Below are positions 16,849-24,572 of a stretch of DNA of 53,816 nucleotides, in pieces. Below the pieces are notes generated by a model. That model saw nothing but the letters and a program-made list of their open reading frames with translations, had not been told where the DNA came from and searched no databases. The stretch is taken from IMG/VR virus record IMGVR_UViG_3300045978_000522, positions 1-53,816 of that record; one strand, given 5' to 3'. This stretch comes from a virus. The translations under genes were made by a program, and so were the position numbers. Every line of letters begins with the position of its first letter. The stretch's first letter is position 1.

Positions 16849-16863
16849 AAAGGAGGCGACCCC

Positions 16864-16944
16864 GTGCGCGAAACCACGGTCGCCGATCCCGCGAAGGCAC
16901 CCGAAGTGCCGCGCTGGGGCTTCCCGGGGGCCAAACGCCCCTAG
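16864..16944 (+). CDS. 26-aa leader-like ORF
   Basis: A 26-codon frame starts at GTG 16864 behind AAGGAGG with seven-base spacing, one of the best ribosome binding sites here. Its TAG overlaps the stop of the convergent gene in CTAG. The peptide is Pro-rich (ADPAKAPEVPRWGFPGAKRP). It could be a small protein or chance, and only the start signal supports it. Confidence 0.35.
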   Translation: MRETTVADPAKAPEVPRWGFPGAKRP

Positions 16945-17630
16945 CGCAGCCAGGTAACCGCAGCCCCGAACGCCGGACCGCGTGTGACGTCGGACTGCCC
17001 GCTGGCCCAAGTCACCGCGCCGGTCCTTCGCATGTTCCCGAGCGCCGACCCGAGCAGGACGCCCTCACGCCCCTTGCCGAGCTTCGCCGCCCGCAACTGC
17101 CTGGCGAGCGATGCTGTGGTCACCGAGGGCGCCTTCCGGAGCGCCCTGACGACAAGGGCGGCCACCGGTCCGAGCTTGTAGCGCCGGCGCGTTTTCCGGT
17201 GCTGGTCTGCCCGGGCACCGTGCCCGAGCGCCGCACGCACGACGAAGTAGGCCTGGCGCGCCGCTGTCTCCTGGACGTTCGCGCCTTCGGCGCGCCACAG
17301 CGCCTGGAGACGCGCAGCTTCGGCGGACGGCGAGGCACTCCAGTTGCCGTGCTCGGCGATGAAGGCGCGGAACGACCCGGGCTTGAAGGTCGCTGTGGCG
17401 CTTACCGGCGCGTCGCTCTGGCCGTTGGGGCTCGCGAGGCCCAGGTGCCCAGCCGCCACATCGAGCGCCGTGACTGCCTTGGCGTGCGTATGGTTCTCGG
17501 TGAGGACAGCCAGCGTGGCGAGGAAACTGGTGAGGCGCTCGACCTCGGCTCTGGCCGCCGCCAGGTCCTGCTCGGCGCGCCTGCGCACGCGGATCAGCGA
17601 GAGCGCCGGAGCGTGCGTGTCGGTCTGCAT
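16941..17630 (-). CDS. Hypothetical protein, possible regulator
   Basis: This 229-aa protein has an N-terminal coiled coil (RRAEQDLAAARAEVERLTSF), a middle region and a basic C-terminal half that could contain a winged-helix-like unit (PSVTTASLARQLRAAKLGKG, then LLGSALGNMRRTG). AAGGGAG eight bases before ATG 17630 decides the start. A GTG at 17666 overlaps the previous stop (GTGA) and is an alternative. DNA binding is inferred only from charge and helix pattern. Confidence 0.5.
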   Translation of the reverse strand: MQTDTHAPALSLIRVRRRAEQDLAAARAEVERLTSFLATLAVLTENHTHAKAVTALDVAAGHLGLASPNGQSDAPVSATATFKPGSFRAFIAEHGNWSASPSAEAARLQALWRAEGANVQETAARQAYFVVRAALGHGARADQHRKTRRRYKLGPVAALVVRALRKAPSVTTASLARQLRAAKLGKGREGVLLGSALGNMRRTGAVTWASGQSDVTRGPAFGAAVTWLR

Positions 17631-17662
17631 GATCGGGTCTCCCTTCGGGACTGACGCGGTGC

Positions 17663-18118
17663 TCACTGCTTCTTCGGGCGCGTCTTGACCGGCTTGGCCT
17701 TGCCTTCCTTACGGCGGACGCGCGCTTTCATCGTCAGAAAGGTGCGAATGGATTCATCACGGCCTTTCTGGTACCACGCCGTCGGATCGAGCCCGACGTA
17801 CTCGAAGACGCGCCAGGCGACGTAGAGCGTGGTCACGCCACACGCCGGCTCGCGCGCCAACTGGTACATGGTGGTCCGCTCCCAGAGGTCTTTGACGTGG
17901 CGCACCTTCAGCTCCTGACAGAACGCACTGAGATGGCGCGCAGCAGCGGTGTGCACGATGCCCAGCTCGGTCGCCAGCGCGTGGCGCGACCAGCTTTGTG
18001 ACCCGATGCGGAGCGGATGAGAGGTAGGATCGTTGTCGTCGATCGAGCGGATGAACGTTGTGCCCAGGATGGGCCGCAGCGTCGTCCACCCGTCTGGGGC
18101 AGGCGGTGTCTTAGCCAA
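17663..18118 (-). CDS. Putative DNA-binding protein in control region
   Basis: This 151-aa basic protein starts at TTG 18118 behind AAAGGAG. It has a segment resembling helix-turn-helix (SRHALATELGIVHTAAARHL) and a Lys/Arg-rich tail. It reads away from the divergent region 18119-18316 that also serves the integration genes, the usual place for a lysogeny regulator. No repressor family was recognised. Confidence 0.5.
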   Translation of the reverse strand: MAKTPPAPDGWTTLRPILGTTFIRSIDDNDPTSHPLRIGSQSWSRHALATELGIVHTAAARHLSAFCQELKVRHVKDLWERTTMYQLAREPACGVTTLYVAWRVFEYVGLDPTAWYQKGRDESIRTFLTMKARVRRKEGKAKPVKTRPKKQ

Positions 18119-18143
18119 CAGGTTCCTACTCCTTTACGCCGGC

Positions 18144-18149
18144 AGGATA
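18144..18149 (-). promoter_or_regulatory. Possible minus-strand -10 element
   Basis: TATCCT on the minus strand sits 26 bases before the TTG start at 18118 in the divergent control region. No convincing -35 is visible, so support is weak. Confidence 0.3.
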
Positions 18150-18259
18150 GGCGAAAATGCCGAATAGCCGGCTACCTTACGCGATCTGACACTGGAAGCC
18201 AAGAGCAAACACCCGCAGCGCCCGGTACAGACGCGCATCCTGTGCGACCGAGTGCCTCC

Positions 18260-18289
18260 TTGCGTCACTGCGCCTTCCTGCGGTAATAT
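18260..18289 (+). promoter_or_regulatory. Putative promoter for RHH/integration genes
   Basis: TTGCGT (18260-18265), an 18-bp spacer and TAATAT (18284-18289) form one of the most consensus-like -10 sequences in the window, 28 bases before the ATG of the ribbon-helix-helix gene. A GGTACC copy follows at 18294. Confidence 0.55.
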
Positions 18290-18316
18290 AGCCGGTACCG
18301 CCTTTAGAGTCGGCCT

Positions 18317-18547
18317 ATGGCCCATCCACGCCCCAAGCGCCCCCGCGTGTACTCCACCGAGTTTCCCGTCAGCCGGCACGACGAGCGCCTGCGCGTGGAG
18401 ATCGACCGTGTGCCGCGACCGATCTACAGGACCGTCCGGCAATTGGCTCGCCGGCAGCGCCTCAGCATGCGTACACTCACGCTGCGCCTATGGCAGCAGT
18501 GGGCCGACGAGCAGCAGAGGCAACCCCACCCCGATCAGGTGGCCTGA
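18317..18547 (+). CDS. Putative Arc/CopG-type ribbon-helix-helix protein
   Basis: The 76-aa protein's C-terminal 45 residues fit a ribbon-helix-helix: a strand (RLRVEIDRVP), a first helix (RPIYRTVRQLARRQ) and a second helix (SMRTLTLRLWQQWADEQ). The N-terminus is basic. It is the first gene after a strong promoter and precedes excisionase and integrase, a location typical of a phage regulator. Its target sites are unknown. Confidence 0.55.
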   Translation: MAHPRPKRPRVYSTEFPVSRHDERLRVEIDRVPRPIYRTVRQLARRQRLSMRTLTLRLWQQWADEQQRQPHPDQVA

Positions 18548-18702
18548 CACAGTGGTGGCGTCGCTGGCGCGCCGCGCGCGAGTCCGCGCCGCCACTCTAC
18601 CTGTGGCGCGCGCTGCTCAAGGGCGAGCGCTTCACCTCGGCCCGCCTGCCCCGGCTCTCCGACACTTGGGTAAGTGCCCGCTGGCGGCGCGGCGACGAGT
18701 AG
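18490..18702 (+). CDS. Small Arg/Trp-rich protein
   Basis: This frame of up to 70 aa ends at TAG 18702. The part after the upstream gene's stop reads WWRRWRAARESAPPLYLW and looks protein-like. The ATG at 18490 has no ribosome binding site, and a CTG at 18544 overlapping the previous stop is an alternative. Low support. Confidence 0.35.
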   Translation: MAAVGRRAAEATPPRSGGLTQWWRRWRAARESAPPLYLWRALLKGERFTSARLPRLSDTWVSARWRRGDE

Positions 18703-18870
18703 GCCCCCGCGCGTCAAAAAGGTGTAACAGCTTGGCGACTTCCGGCGTAGGATCCGGCGTCGAGTCCCGGTACTACCTGAACCCAGTACGCGCTGCGAGG
18801 TCGCGGGCGCCGCCGCGTCACTATCGGCCTCTCACGCTCTGTGCTCGTCTGCAGAGAAAGGGGCCACGAT

Positions 18871-19200
18871 ATGCGACGGCCTCCCATAGGGTGGATGTCC
18901 CTGCCCGTCTGCGCACGTTACCTGTCAAAGACCGAGTACGCCGTGCGCGGTTTGGTTCGCCGCCACCAGATTCCGTTCTACAAGACACACGGCCGGCTGT
19001 TGTTCGATGCCGGCGAGATCGACGCATGGGTGCGGCAGCAGGACTGGCTGCCGCTCACGACCAACGACGAACAGGAGGGTCACGATGAAGGGAAAAAAGC
19101 TGCGCCTGACCAGGCGCGGGAGCTGGTTCTACGCCACCGGGCGTATCTCCGGTCAGCCGCGGAGTTTCACGACGGGCGTCCGCGACGACGGAACGCCTGA
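18871..19200 (+). CDS. Putative excisionase, MerR/HTH_17-like
   Basis: The first 65 residues of this 109-aa protein (MSLPVCARYLSKTEYAVRGL, then RRHQIPFYKTHGRLLFDAGEID) follow the helix-turn-helix pattern of excisionase (HTH_17) proteins. In these a DNA-binding wing Y/K-x-x-GR-x-L-F leads to a final D-x-x-EID-x-W. GAAAGGGG seven bases upstream supports the start. The frame continues 116 bases into the integrase gene in another phase. The overlapping tail may be non-essential. With the integrase it would direct prophage excision. Confidence 0.65.
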   Translation: MRRPPIGWMSLPVCARYLSKTEYAVRGLVRRHQIPFYKTHGRLLFDAGEIDAWVRQQDWLPLTTNDEQEGHDEGKKAAPDQARELVLRHRAYLRSAAEFHDGRPRRRNA

Positions 19201-20221
19201 AGCCACGCAGGCGGCGCAACAACGGGTCGACGAGATCAGTGCCGAGCACGGGCTCGTGCGTGCCGCCGCGCTGCCCACCTTCGCCGCGTTCTGGGCGCTC
19301 TACCAGACGCTGCCCGCGGCGCGGTACCACAAGGGCAAGCCGAAATCGCCCAAGACGCTGCTGCGCGAGCAGTCGCTCATTCGCCCGGCGCTCGTCTTCT
19401 GGGGCAACAAGCCGCTCAACACGCTGAACGGCGAGGCGTACGAAGCACATCGCCAAGAGCGGGGCATGACCGCGCGCCACCGTCAGCGCGTGCCAACGCC
19501 GGTCACCCGGTCCACCGTCGCGCGCGAAGTGTCGCTCCTCATCAAGGTACTCGGCGTGGCGTGCGAACAGTACGGCCTCAAGCGCGTCAAGTTCGCGCTG
19601 CGCGCCTACCTGTCTCCGGTGCGGGAGCGTGTGGTCACGGTGGCCGAACAGACCGAACTCCTGCGACGGCTGCCGCGGCGCTATCACGGGCTCGTGCTGT
19701 TCCTGCTCCTCACGGGCGCACGCATCAGCGAGGCGCTGGGGCTGCGGCCGGAGCATATCGACTGGGACCGGCGGATGGTCCGCCTCACCGGCAAGGGCAA
19801 CAAGACACGCAAGGTCGGCATGAACGACGAACTCGCCGCAGTGCTGCGCGGGCAGCTGGCCATCTCGCCCACGCTCTGGCGAAGCTGGCCGGAGGCACGT
19901 CTGATCGGTGCGCTCCGCCGTGCCTGCAGGGCGCGCCCGGCGTGCGACGGCGATCCGGGCCGGCCGGCGATGCCCGCGGTGACGCCGCACGCGTTCCGCC
20001 ACACCTTTGGCTGGCGGTACCTCACCGGCTCGGGCGACCACAGCAAGCGCGGCGACATCTACTCGCTCAGTAGGCTTCTTGGACACAGCGGTGTACAAAT
20101 CACGCAGCGTCACTACGCGCATCTGTTCGACGAGGACCTGCGCGATCTGATGCTCGGGGTCAATCTCGGGGTGTCCGCCGAAACCGTGCAACAGGCGATC
20201 GGCGATCCGGCGAGCAGGTAA
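19085..20221 (+). CDS. int: Tyrosine-family integrase
   Basis: This 378-aa protein has the full catalytic set of tyrosine recombinases: R213 in TGARISEAL, K237 in TGKGNKTRK, H302-x-x-R305 in HAFRHTFG, H334 in LLGHSGV and the nucleophile Y344 in TQRHYAHL. The N-terminal 60 residues (WFYATGRISGQPRSFTTG) form an arm-type DNA-binding domain, and residues 65-180 are a core-binding region. AGGAGGG five bases upstream supports the start. The excisionase lies upstream and repeated sites (candidate attP) lie directly downstream. It integrates and, with excisionase, releases the phage genome. Confidence 0.92.
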   Translation: MKGKKLRLTRRGSWFYATGRISGQPRSFTTGVRDDGTPEATQAAQQRVDEISAEHGLVRAAALPTFAAFWALYQTLPAARYHKGKPKSPKTLLREQSLIRPALVFWGNKPLNTLNGEAYEAHRQERGMTARHRQRVPTPVTRSTVAREVSLLIKVLGVACEQYGLKRVKFALRAYLSPVRERVVTVAEQTELLRRLPRRYHGLVLFLLLTGARISEALGLRPEHIDWDRRMVRLTGKGNKTRKVGMNDELAAVLRGQLAISPTLWRSWPEARLIGALRRACRARPACDGDPGRPAMPAVTPHAFRHTFGWRYLTGSGDHSKRGDIYSLSRLLGHSGVQITQRHYAHLFDEDLRDLMLGVNLGVSAETVQQAIGDPASR

Positions 20222-20560
20222 GCGCAGGTACACTGCGTTGTGCTACGCGATCACAAACCGATCGCACTCGCTGACCACTCCTGGTCATTCCTGACAACCC
20301 CTGACAACATCGGGGGGACGCCCTGAGCGAGTTTCCTTAGGGAAATCGCGAAATTCTGGCCTGTTTTCCCCACCACGCTCACTCCGATCATCGCAGTTCA
20401 ACCGCGATGGTCGGATCCTCTAAGGCCTTGACTGCACAGGAGTAAGCGGCAGGCCCCTGACGCGCGACACCCAAAAACGATCGCACTTCGATCACACTGC
20501 CCGGTCCGCCCCTCGATCTGTGATCGGTTTGTGATCGCACTTATGGGCAGGCGCCCCCCG
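20222..20560. other. Candidate attP region with paired 11-bp-spaced sites
   Basis: This stretch follows the integrase and holds three pairs of GATC-based sites, each pair spaced exactly 11 bp. The pairs start at 20249/20260, 20479/20490 and 20522/20533. GATCGCACT occurs at 20260, 20479 and 20533, and GATCACACT at 20490. GATCACAAACCGATC (20249-20263) is repeated inverted at 20522-20536. Between the outer pairs are a dyad (20384-20414), TGACCACTCCTGGTCA, and a CCTGACAAC direct repeat. Arm-type sites flanking a core next to int are the usual attP design; the core is not identified. The whole gap 20222-20694 is otherwise non-coding. Confidence 0.5.
20384..20414. repeat. 11-bp inverted repeat in candidate attP
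   Basis: CCGATCATCGC and GCGATGGTCGG pair at 10 of 11 positions around a 9-base loop. No T-tract follows, so it is not a standard terminator. It may be a recombination core or a protein-binding dyad. Confidence 0.5.
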
Positions 20561-20694
20561 ACTCTCCTCGCCTCCACGCACGTCCACGCCGGCCCACCGG
20601 ACAGGAGCGACAAAGCGCCGGTATGTGTTCTGCACTCCGGCCGCGCGTTTCGCTTCAAGGTCCATTGCTCCCAAGCGCGGAAGGAGGCCCCGCG

Positions 20695-21549
20695 ATGTCC
20701 GAGACCGATCCTGCTGTCAGTCTGCTCACCGCCGATACGACGCTCTTCCTCGACGGCGCCGAGGTCACCGTCGCGTCGATGCGTACGGGGATGTGGGATT
20801 ACAAAGGCCAGCGCGCCGCCGTGCCGGCCATCCTGGTGCAGTACACGAGTCCCAGCTTCGGTGACCGGCAACCCGAGGTGCAGGCCTACACCGTCGGCAG
20901 CGCCAACGACCGCTATCCGAGTGACGACGGGCGCCGCTTCCACAGCGCCACCAAACAGGGCCTGCCGACCGGCTGCAACGGCCTGCGCCTGCTGGAGTCG
21001 TTCGTCAGCGAGGGGTTCCCGAAGGACCGGGTGGCCCAGGACGTCAGCGTGTTCGCCGGCTGCAAGATCGTCCTGCATGCCCAGGCGCGGCCCAAGACAG
21101 CTGATGACCAGTCGCCTGGGGAGCGCACGGTGCTGCTCGTGCGCAAGCTCCTGGCGCTGCCAGAAGCCAACATGGAAGGCCCGCAGCCGGCTGCTACCGC
21201 GCCGGCCGCCACGCCCGCCACCAAGGCCGCCAAGGCCGCCAGCAAGACCACCAGAGGCGGCAACGGCGAGTCCGCTGGCTCTCCTATCCCGGCTGACCTG
21301 CTCGCCAACGAGGACGCCCGGCTCGCTGCCATTGGCGCCATCCTGGAGCTGCTCGGCGACGAGCACATCGCCAAGCCGATCAAACGCGCCCAGCTCGCAG
21401 CGCTCTCGTTCAAGCTGCTGGCGCAATCGCCCCTGCGGAATGCAGCCACCAAGCTGCTGGGCCAGCACAGCGCCGACTTCCTGCCGCTGCTGGCCGCCGA
21501 CCAGGTCATTACCTACGACGCCCAGACGCAGACGATCGGGGCTGCGTAA
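20695..21549 (+). CDS. Conserved-looking replication-module protein, unknown function
   Basis: This 284-aa protein starts behind a perfect AAGGAGG. The N-terminal 160 residues look beta-rich and globular (GMWDYKGQRAAVPAILVQY, SVFAGCKIVLHAQARPK). An Ala/Thr/Lys-rich linker follows (about 165-200), then a helical C-terminal domain. It heads the plus-strand replication module and precedes a nuclease and a RecA-like ATPase, so a single-strand-binding or recombination-partner role is possible. I do not recognise the family. Confidence 0.6.
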   Translation: MSETDPAVSLLTADTTLFLDGAEVTVASMRTGMWDYKGQRAAVPAILVQYTSPSFGDRQPEVQAYTVGSANDRYPSDDGRRFHSATKQGLPTGCNGLRLLESFVSEGFPKDRVAQDVSVFAGCKIVLHAQARPKTADDQSPGERTVLLVRKLLALPEANMEGPQPAATAPAATPATKAAKAASKTTRGGNGESAGSPIPADLLANEDARLAAIGAILELLGDEHIAKPIKRAQLAALSFKLLAQSPLRNAATKLLGQHSADFLPLLAADQVITYDAQTQTIGAA

Positions 21550-21627
21550 TGGGTCCAGGTTCTGTCCCTGCAGTCACGCCGGGGGCCTCCGACCCTCGCT
21601 TCCCGGTGCCGGGAGACAGACCGGTGG

Positions 21628-21652
21628 GGGACCGGCCGGAGAAAGCGGTCCC
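21628..21652 (+). promoter_or_regulatory. Hairpin upstream of nuclease start
   Basis: GGGACCG and CGGTCCC form a perfect 7-bp stem with an 11-base loop, ending ten bases before the nuclease ATG. The loop contains GGAGAAAG, the only Shine-Dalgarno-like sequence nearby, so the hairpin may limit translation. This is inference. Confidence 0.4.
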
Positions 21653-21661
21653 ATAACCGCC

Positions 21662-22261
21662 ATGCATCTGACCCCTGCTGACCTGACGCTCGGCGATCTG
21701 CAGGCGCGCGCGGCGTACGCGGCCTCGCACCTGCGCAGCGAGGGCGTGCACCTCTCCACGGTGCTCAAGGACCTGCTGGCCGACAAGGACCCGAAGCGCT
21801 TCGATCGCAGTAAGCCAATAGACATGATCCGGGTTGAGGCGGGCTTTGCCTTCGAGGCGGCGCTGGAGCAGGCGCTCGCGGCGCGGCACCCGGGCCTGAT
21901 GCGCCCGGGCGAGGTCGTCTGCGAAGGGCTCATCGGCAGCCCGGACGGGCTCGACCTGGAGGCCGACCCGCCGTATCTCGCCGAGTACAAGTGCACCTGG
22001 ATGTCCTCGGCCCACGGCATCGAGGACGCCCGCTTCTGGCACTGGTGGGTCCAGGTGCGCTGCTACCTGTACATGCTGCACGAGGCGTGCGGGCTCGACG
22101 TCCTGGACGCCCTGCTCATTGCGCTGTTCGTCAACGGCGACTACCGCGGCTCCGGGCCGCAGCTGCTCGCCTGGCGCGCCACCTTCGATCGCCGGGAACT
22201 CATTGAGGCGTTCGCGATGGTCGTCAACCACGGACGCCGGAAAGGATTGCTTGCCGCATGA
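21662..22261 (+). CDS. PD-(D/E)XK family nuclease
   Basis: This 199-aa protein has the core motifs of Cas4/RecB-type PD-(D/E)XK nucleases: a helix with Glu (EAGFAFEAALEQALA), GSPDGLDLE with the catalytic Asp, then YLAEYKCTW with E-x-K. A final helix carries WWVQVRCYLYML, like the Q-x-x-x-Y motif. It is ATGA-coupled to the RecA-like ATPase. The pair resembles phage recombination modules in which an exonuclease works with a Sak4-type ATPase. No iron-sulphur cysteines are evident. Confidence 0.8.
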   Translation: MHLTPADLTLGDLQARAAYAASHLRSEGVHLSTVLKDLLADKDPKRFDRSKPIDMIRVEAGFAFEAALEQALAARHPGLMRPGEVVCEGLIGSPDGLDLEADPPYLAEYKCTWMSSAHGIEDARFWHWWVQVRCYLYMLHEACGLDVLDALLIALFVNGDYRGSGPQLLAWRATFDRRELIEAFAMVVNHGRRKGLLAA

Positions 22262-23079
22262 CCACGATCGCTGCTCCCACTCCGCTGACGCTCGACGAGC
22301 TACTCAAGCTGCCCACCCGCGAAGTGGTGCTGCTGGCCGGCCGGGACGGCAGCGGCAAGACGTCCGCTGTCGTCTCCGTGGCCGCCTGGGTCGCACTGAT
22401 CACGCCGAGCGCGCGCATGTTCGTGATCGACACCGAGAACAAGTTTGCGCCGGTCGTCCAGAGCTTCGGCCCCGACGCTCCGCGCAACCTGCACTACTAC
22501 CGCGCCGAGACGATGAACGCGGCGACCGAAGCGCTCGATACGATCCTGACGCAGGCGCGCCCGGGCGACTGGCTCGCGGTGGAGTCGATGGGCCGGCTCT
22601 GGGACCGCGCCCAGGACATGGCCTACATGACCATCTCCGGACTCGACAAGGCAGCCTACCTGGAACGGCGCCGCGACGCAGTCGGCAAGAAGCCGCCCGT
22701 CACGCCGCGGCCCGACGACTTCTGGAGCGTGTGCAAGGGCGCCCACGATGGTGCCTTTGTCGAGCGCCTGGCCCAGCACGCCACGCTCAACGTGCTGCTG
22801 ACGACGACCATCGCCAAGCCGCCACGCGAGAACACCACCTACAAGGAGTCCGAGGTGCGGCGCGACGTGCGCGTCGAGTTTGGCATCGACGCCGGCCTGG
22901 AAGGGGCACCGCGCCTGCCCTACTACGTCCAGACGCTGTGTCTGCTGGAGCGCCGCGGCGGCGTGGTGTGCCGCGTGGTGCGCGACAACCTGTCGACGCT
23001 GGAGAACCCGGTCACCGAATTTGCTGTCGAGTCACGCAAGCTCTGGGCGCAGGCGTTCTGGAGCGCCTGCCGGGTGTAG
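22258..23079 (+). CDS. RecA-like ATPase (Sak4-type)
   Basis: This 273-aa single-domain P-loop ATPase has Walker A GRDGSGKTS at residues 28-36 and a Walker-B-like strand at about 103-112 (GDWLAVESMG). FVIDTENKF at 56-63 is typical of phage RecA/RAD51-like Sak4 recombinases. It has no N- or C-terminal RecA extensions. ATGA coupling to the PD-(D/E)XK nuclease suggests a two-part recombination or replication-repair unit. It could also act as a helicase loader. Confidence 0.75.
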   Translation: MTTIAAPTPLTLDELLKLPTREVVLLAGRDGSGKTSAVVSVAAWVALITPSARMFVIDTENKFAPVVQSFGPDAPRNLHYYRAETMNAATEALDTILTQARPGDWLAVESMGRLWDRAQDMAYMTISGLDKAAYLERRRDAVGKKPPVTPRPDDFWSVCKGAHDGAFVERLAQHATLNVLLTTTIAKPPRENTTYKESEVRRDVRVEFGIDAGLEGAPRLPYYVQTLCLLERRGGVVCRVVRDNLSTLENPVTEFAVESRKLWAQAFWSACRV

Positions 23080-23081
23080 CC

Positions 23082-23357
23082 ATGCCGCTCCTCGAATATC
23101 ACGCCGAGCCGCGCACCAATCTCCGCATCGGGTACCCGTACGCGCCCGATCTGTTTCGCATGAAAGGCGAGACGTTCGCGATTCTACGCGTCGATCCGGA
23201 TCAGAACTTTCCGCGCCCGTACTGGCTGACACGGGAGCAAGTGGTAGCGCTGCGCGACATGCTGGCGCAGGCGCTCACCGAATGGCCCATTCCGGACGAG
23301 CCGGTGGTCGAAGCGTCGCTGCTGTCGCCCGGCGATGGCCATGCTCTGGCTCGATGA
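23082..23357 (+). CDS. Hypothetical protein in recombination operon
   Basis: This 91-aa protein contains LFRMKGETFAILRVDPDQNF and WLTREQVVALRDMLAQAL. It starts two bases after the ATPase stop and overlaps the ERCC4-type nuclease gene by 23 bases. Function unknown. Confidence 0.6.
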   Translation: MPLLEYHAEPRTNLRIGYPYAPDLFRMKGETFAILRVDPDQNFPRPYWLTREQVVALRDMLAQALTEWPIPDEPVVEASLLSPGDGHALAR

Positions 23358-24060
23358 CCGTATCGGCGCCAAGGACCTGCAGGCACCACTTCAACGCCTG
23401 GGCGTCGAGGTGGAGTCAGTGCGACTCGACTTCGCCGACTGCGCCTGGCTCGGGCACGGGCCGGAGGGGCCCGAGAGCGTCCAGGTCGGCTGCGAGCTGA
23501 AGACGGTCTCGGACCTGCTCGACATCGACCGCTTCGCCGGACACCAGATCCCGGGGCTCCTGCGGCAGTACGACCGGGTCTGGGTGATTGTCGAAGGGCT
23601 GTGGCGCCCGGGTGAGGACGGCGTGCTGGAGGTCTGGAGCCACGGCTGGGCCCCGCTCCGGCACGGGCGGCGCGGGTATACCTACCGCGAGGTCGATCAT
23701 CTGCTGGCGACTCTGGAGCTGCGCGCCGGGCTCTCCCTGCGGCGCAGCTCGACGCGGAGCGAGACGGCGCACATCCTGGCCGGCCTCTACACCTGGTGGC
23801 GCGACAAGCGGTGGAAGGAGCACCGCGCCCACTTGCGTCTGGCGCGGGCGGCCGACGTGGCGCTGCTGACGCCGCCCCCGCTCAGGCGCCGGGTGGCGCA
23901 TGAACTGCCCGGAGTTGGCTATGAGCGTAGCGCCGCAGTGGCCGCGCATTTCCCTTCGACCCTCGCGTTGGCCACGGCGGACCGAGCTGCCTGGGAACAG
24001 ATTGACGGCATCGGACCGCGCCTCGCTCAACGCATCACAGAGACGCTGGCCCGGGAATGA
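23335..24060 (+). CDS. ERCC4-type nuclease with helix-hairpin-helix domain
   Basis: The N-terminal half of this 241-aa protein matches the ERCC4 (XPF/MUS81-type) nuclease: GCELKTVSDLLDIDRFAGHQ has E-x-K in the place of the usual ERK motif, followed by VWVIVEG. The C-terminal 60 residues form tandem helix-hairpin-helix motifs (LPGVGYERS and IDGIGPRLAQRI). Such proteins cut branched or flap DNA. Here it probably processes recombination or replication forks together with the upstream ATPase and nuclease. Confidence 0.8.
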   Translation: MAMLWLDDRIGAKDLQAPLQRLGVEVESVRLDFADCAWLGHGPEGPESVQVGCELKTVSDLLDIDRFAGHQIPGLLRQYDRVWVIVEGLWRPGEDGVLEVWSHGWAPLRHGRRGYTYREVDHLLATLELRAGLSLRRSSTRSETAHILAGLYTWWRDKRWKEHRAHLRLARAADVALLTPPPLRRRVAHELPGVGYERSAAVAAHFPSTLALATADRAAWEQIDGIGPRLAQRITETLARE

Positions 24061-24076
24061 CGAGACCGAGATCCTC

Positions 24077-24571
24077 GTGGGCTGTCAGCGCCTGGCGCGA
24101 GCGGTACTGCTCCGGGCTCTGCGCGACATCGTCAACGAGCCCAACGCCTGCAATAGCCGCCGCGACGGGAAGCCCGCCGCCGTTGCCGCCGCCATCAGCG
24201 CGCAGGCGTTTTTCTTCGACCAGACGCCGGAGGCGCGGCACTGGCGGCAGTACTGGGTGGCGGCTGCCGGTCTGCCACCCGAGGCCCTGGAGCATGCGTA
24301 CTGGTGGCTCCACGACCACCACGCGCATGTGGGACTGCAGTGGGAGCCTGTCATGATTGCTGAACCCGATCGCCCCAGCCCGTGTCAGTTCGTGCTCCAG
24401 GCCTTCGACATAGGCGTGCAGCGCTGCATCGCGCTCGCCAGGCCCGGCACCCTCTACTGCGCGGTGCACCAGCCCTATCCGGCAGAGGCAAAGCGGCGCG
24501 ACGAGCGCTTGCGTGCCCTTCTGGACCAGGCGGTGCCCCGGCCGGTGACGCGGCGGCCAGACGAGGCGTGA
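24077..24571 (+). CDS. Hypothetical protein in replication module
   Basis: This 164-aa protein starts at GTG 24077 with a weak ribosome binding site. The N-terminal 90 residues are helical with aromatics (RHWRQYWVAAAGLPPEALEH). The C-terminal part has a possible metal site: C at about 95, then C and Y-C-A-V-H-x-P (LYCAVHQPY), similar to the last half of small zinc-binding modules. Function unknown. Confidence 0.55.
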   Translation: MGCQRLARAVLLRALRDIVNEPNACNSRRDGKPAAVAAAISAQAFFFDQTPEARHWRQYWVAAAGLPPEALEHAYWWLHDHHAHVGLQWEPVMIAEPDRPSPCQFVLQAFDIGVQRCIALARPGTLYCAVHQPYPAEAKRRDERLRALLDQAVPRPVTRRPDEA

Positions 24572-24572
24572 G

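Noticed and set aside
18750-18790. tRNA 3' fragment (GTCGAGTCCCGG) as attachment core
   Set aside because: The T-arm match is imperfect (GTCGA instead of TTCGA, four of five stem pairs) and no acceptor pairing or other copy is seen.
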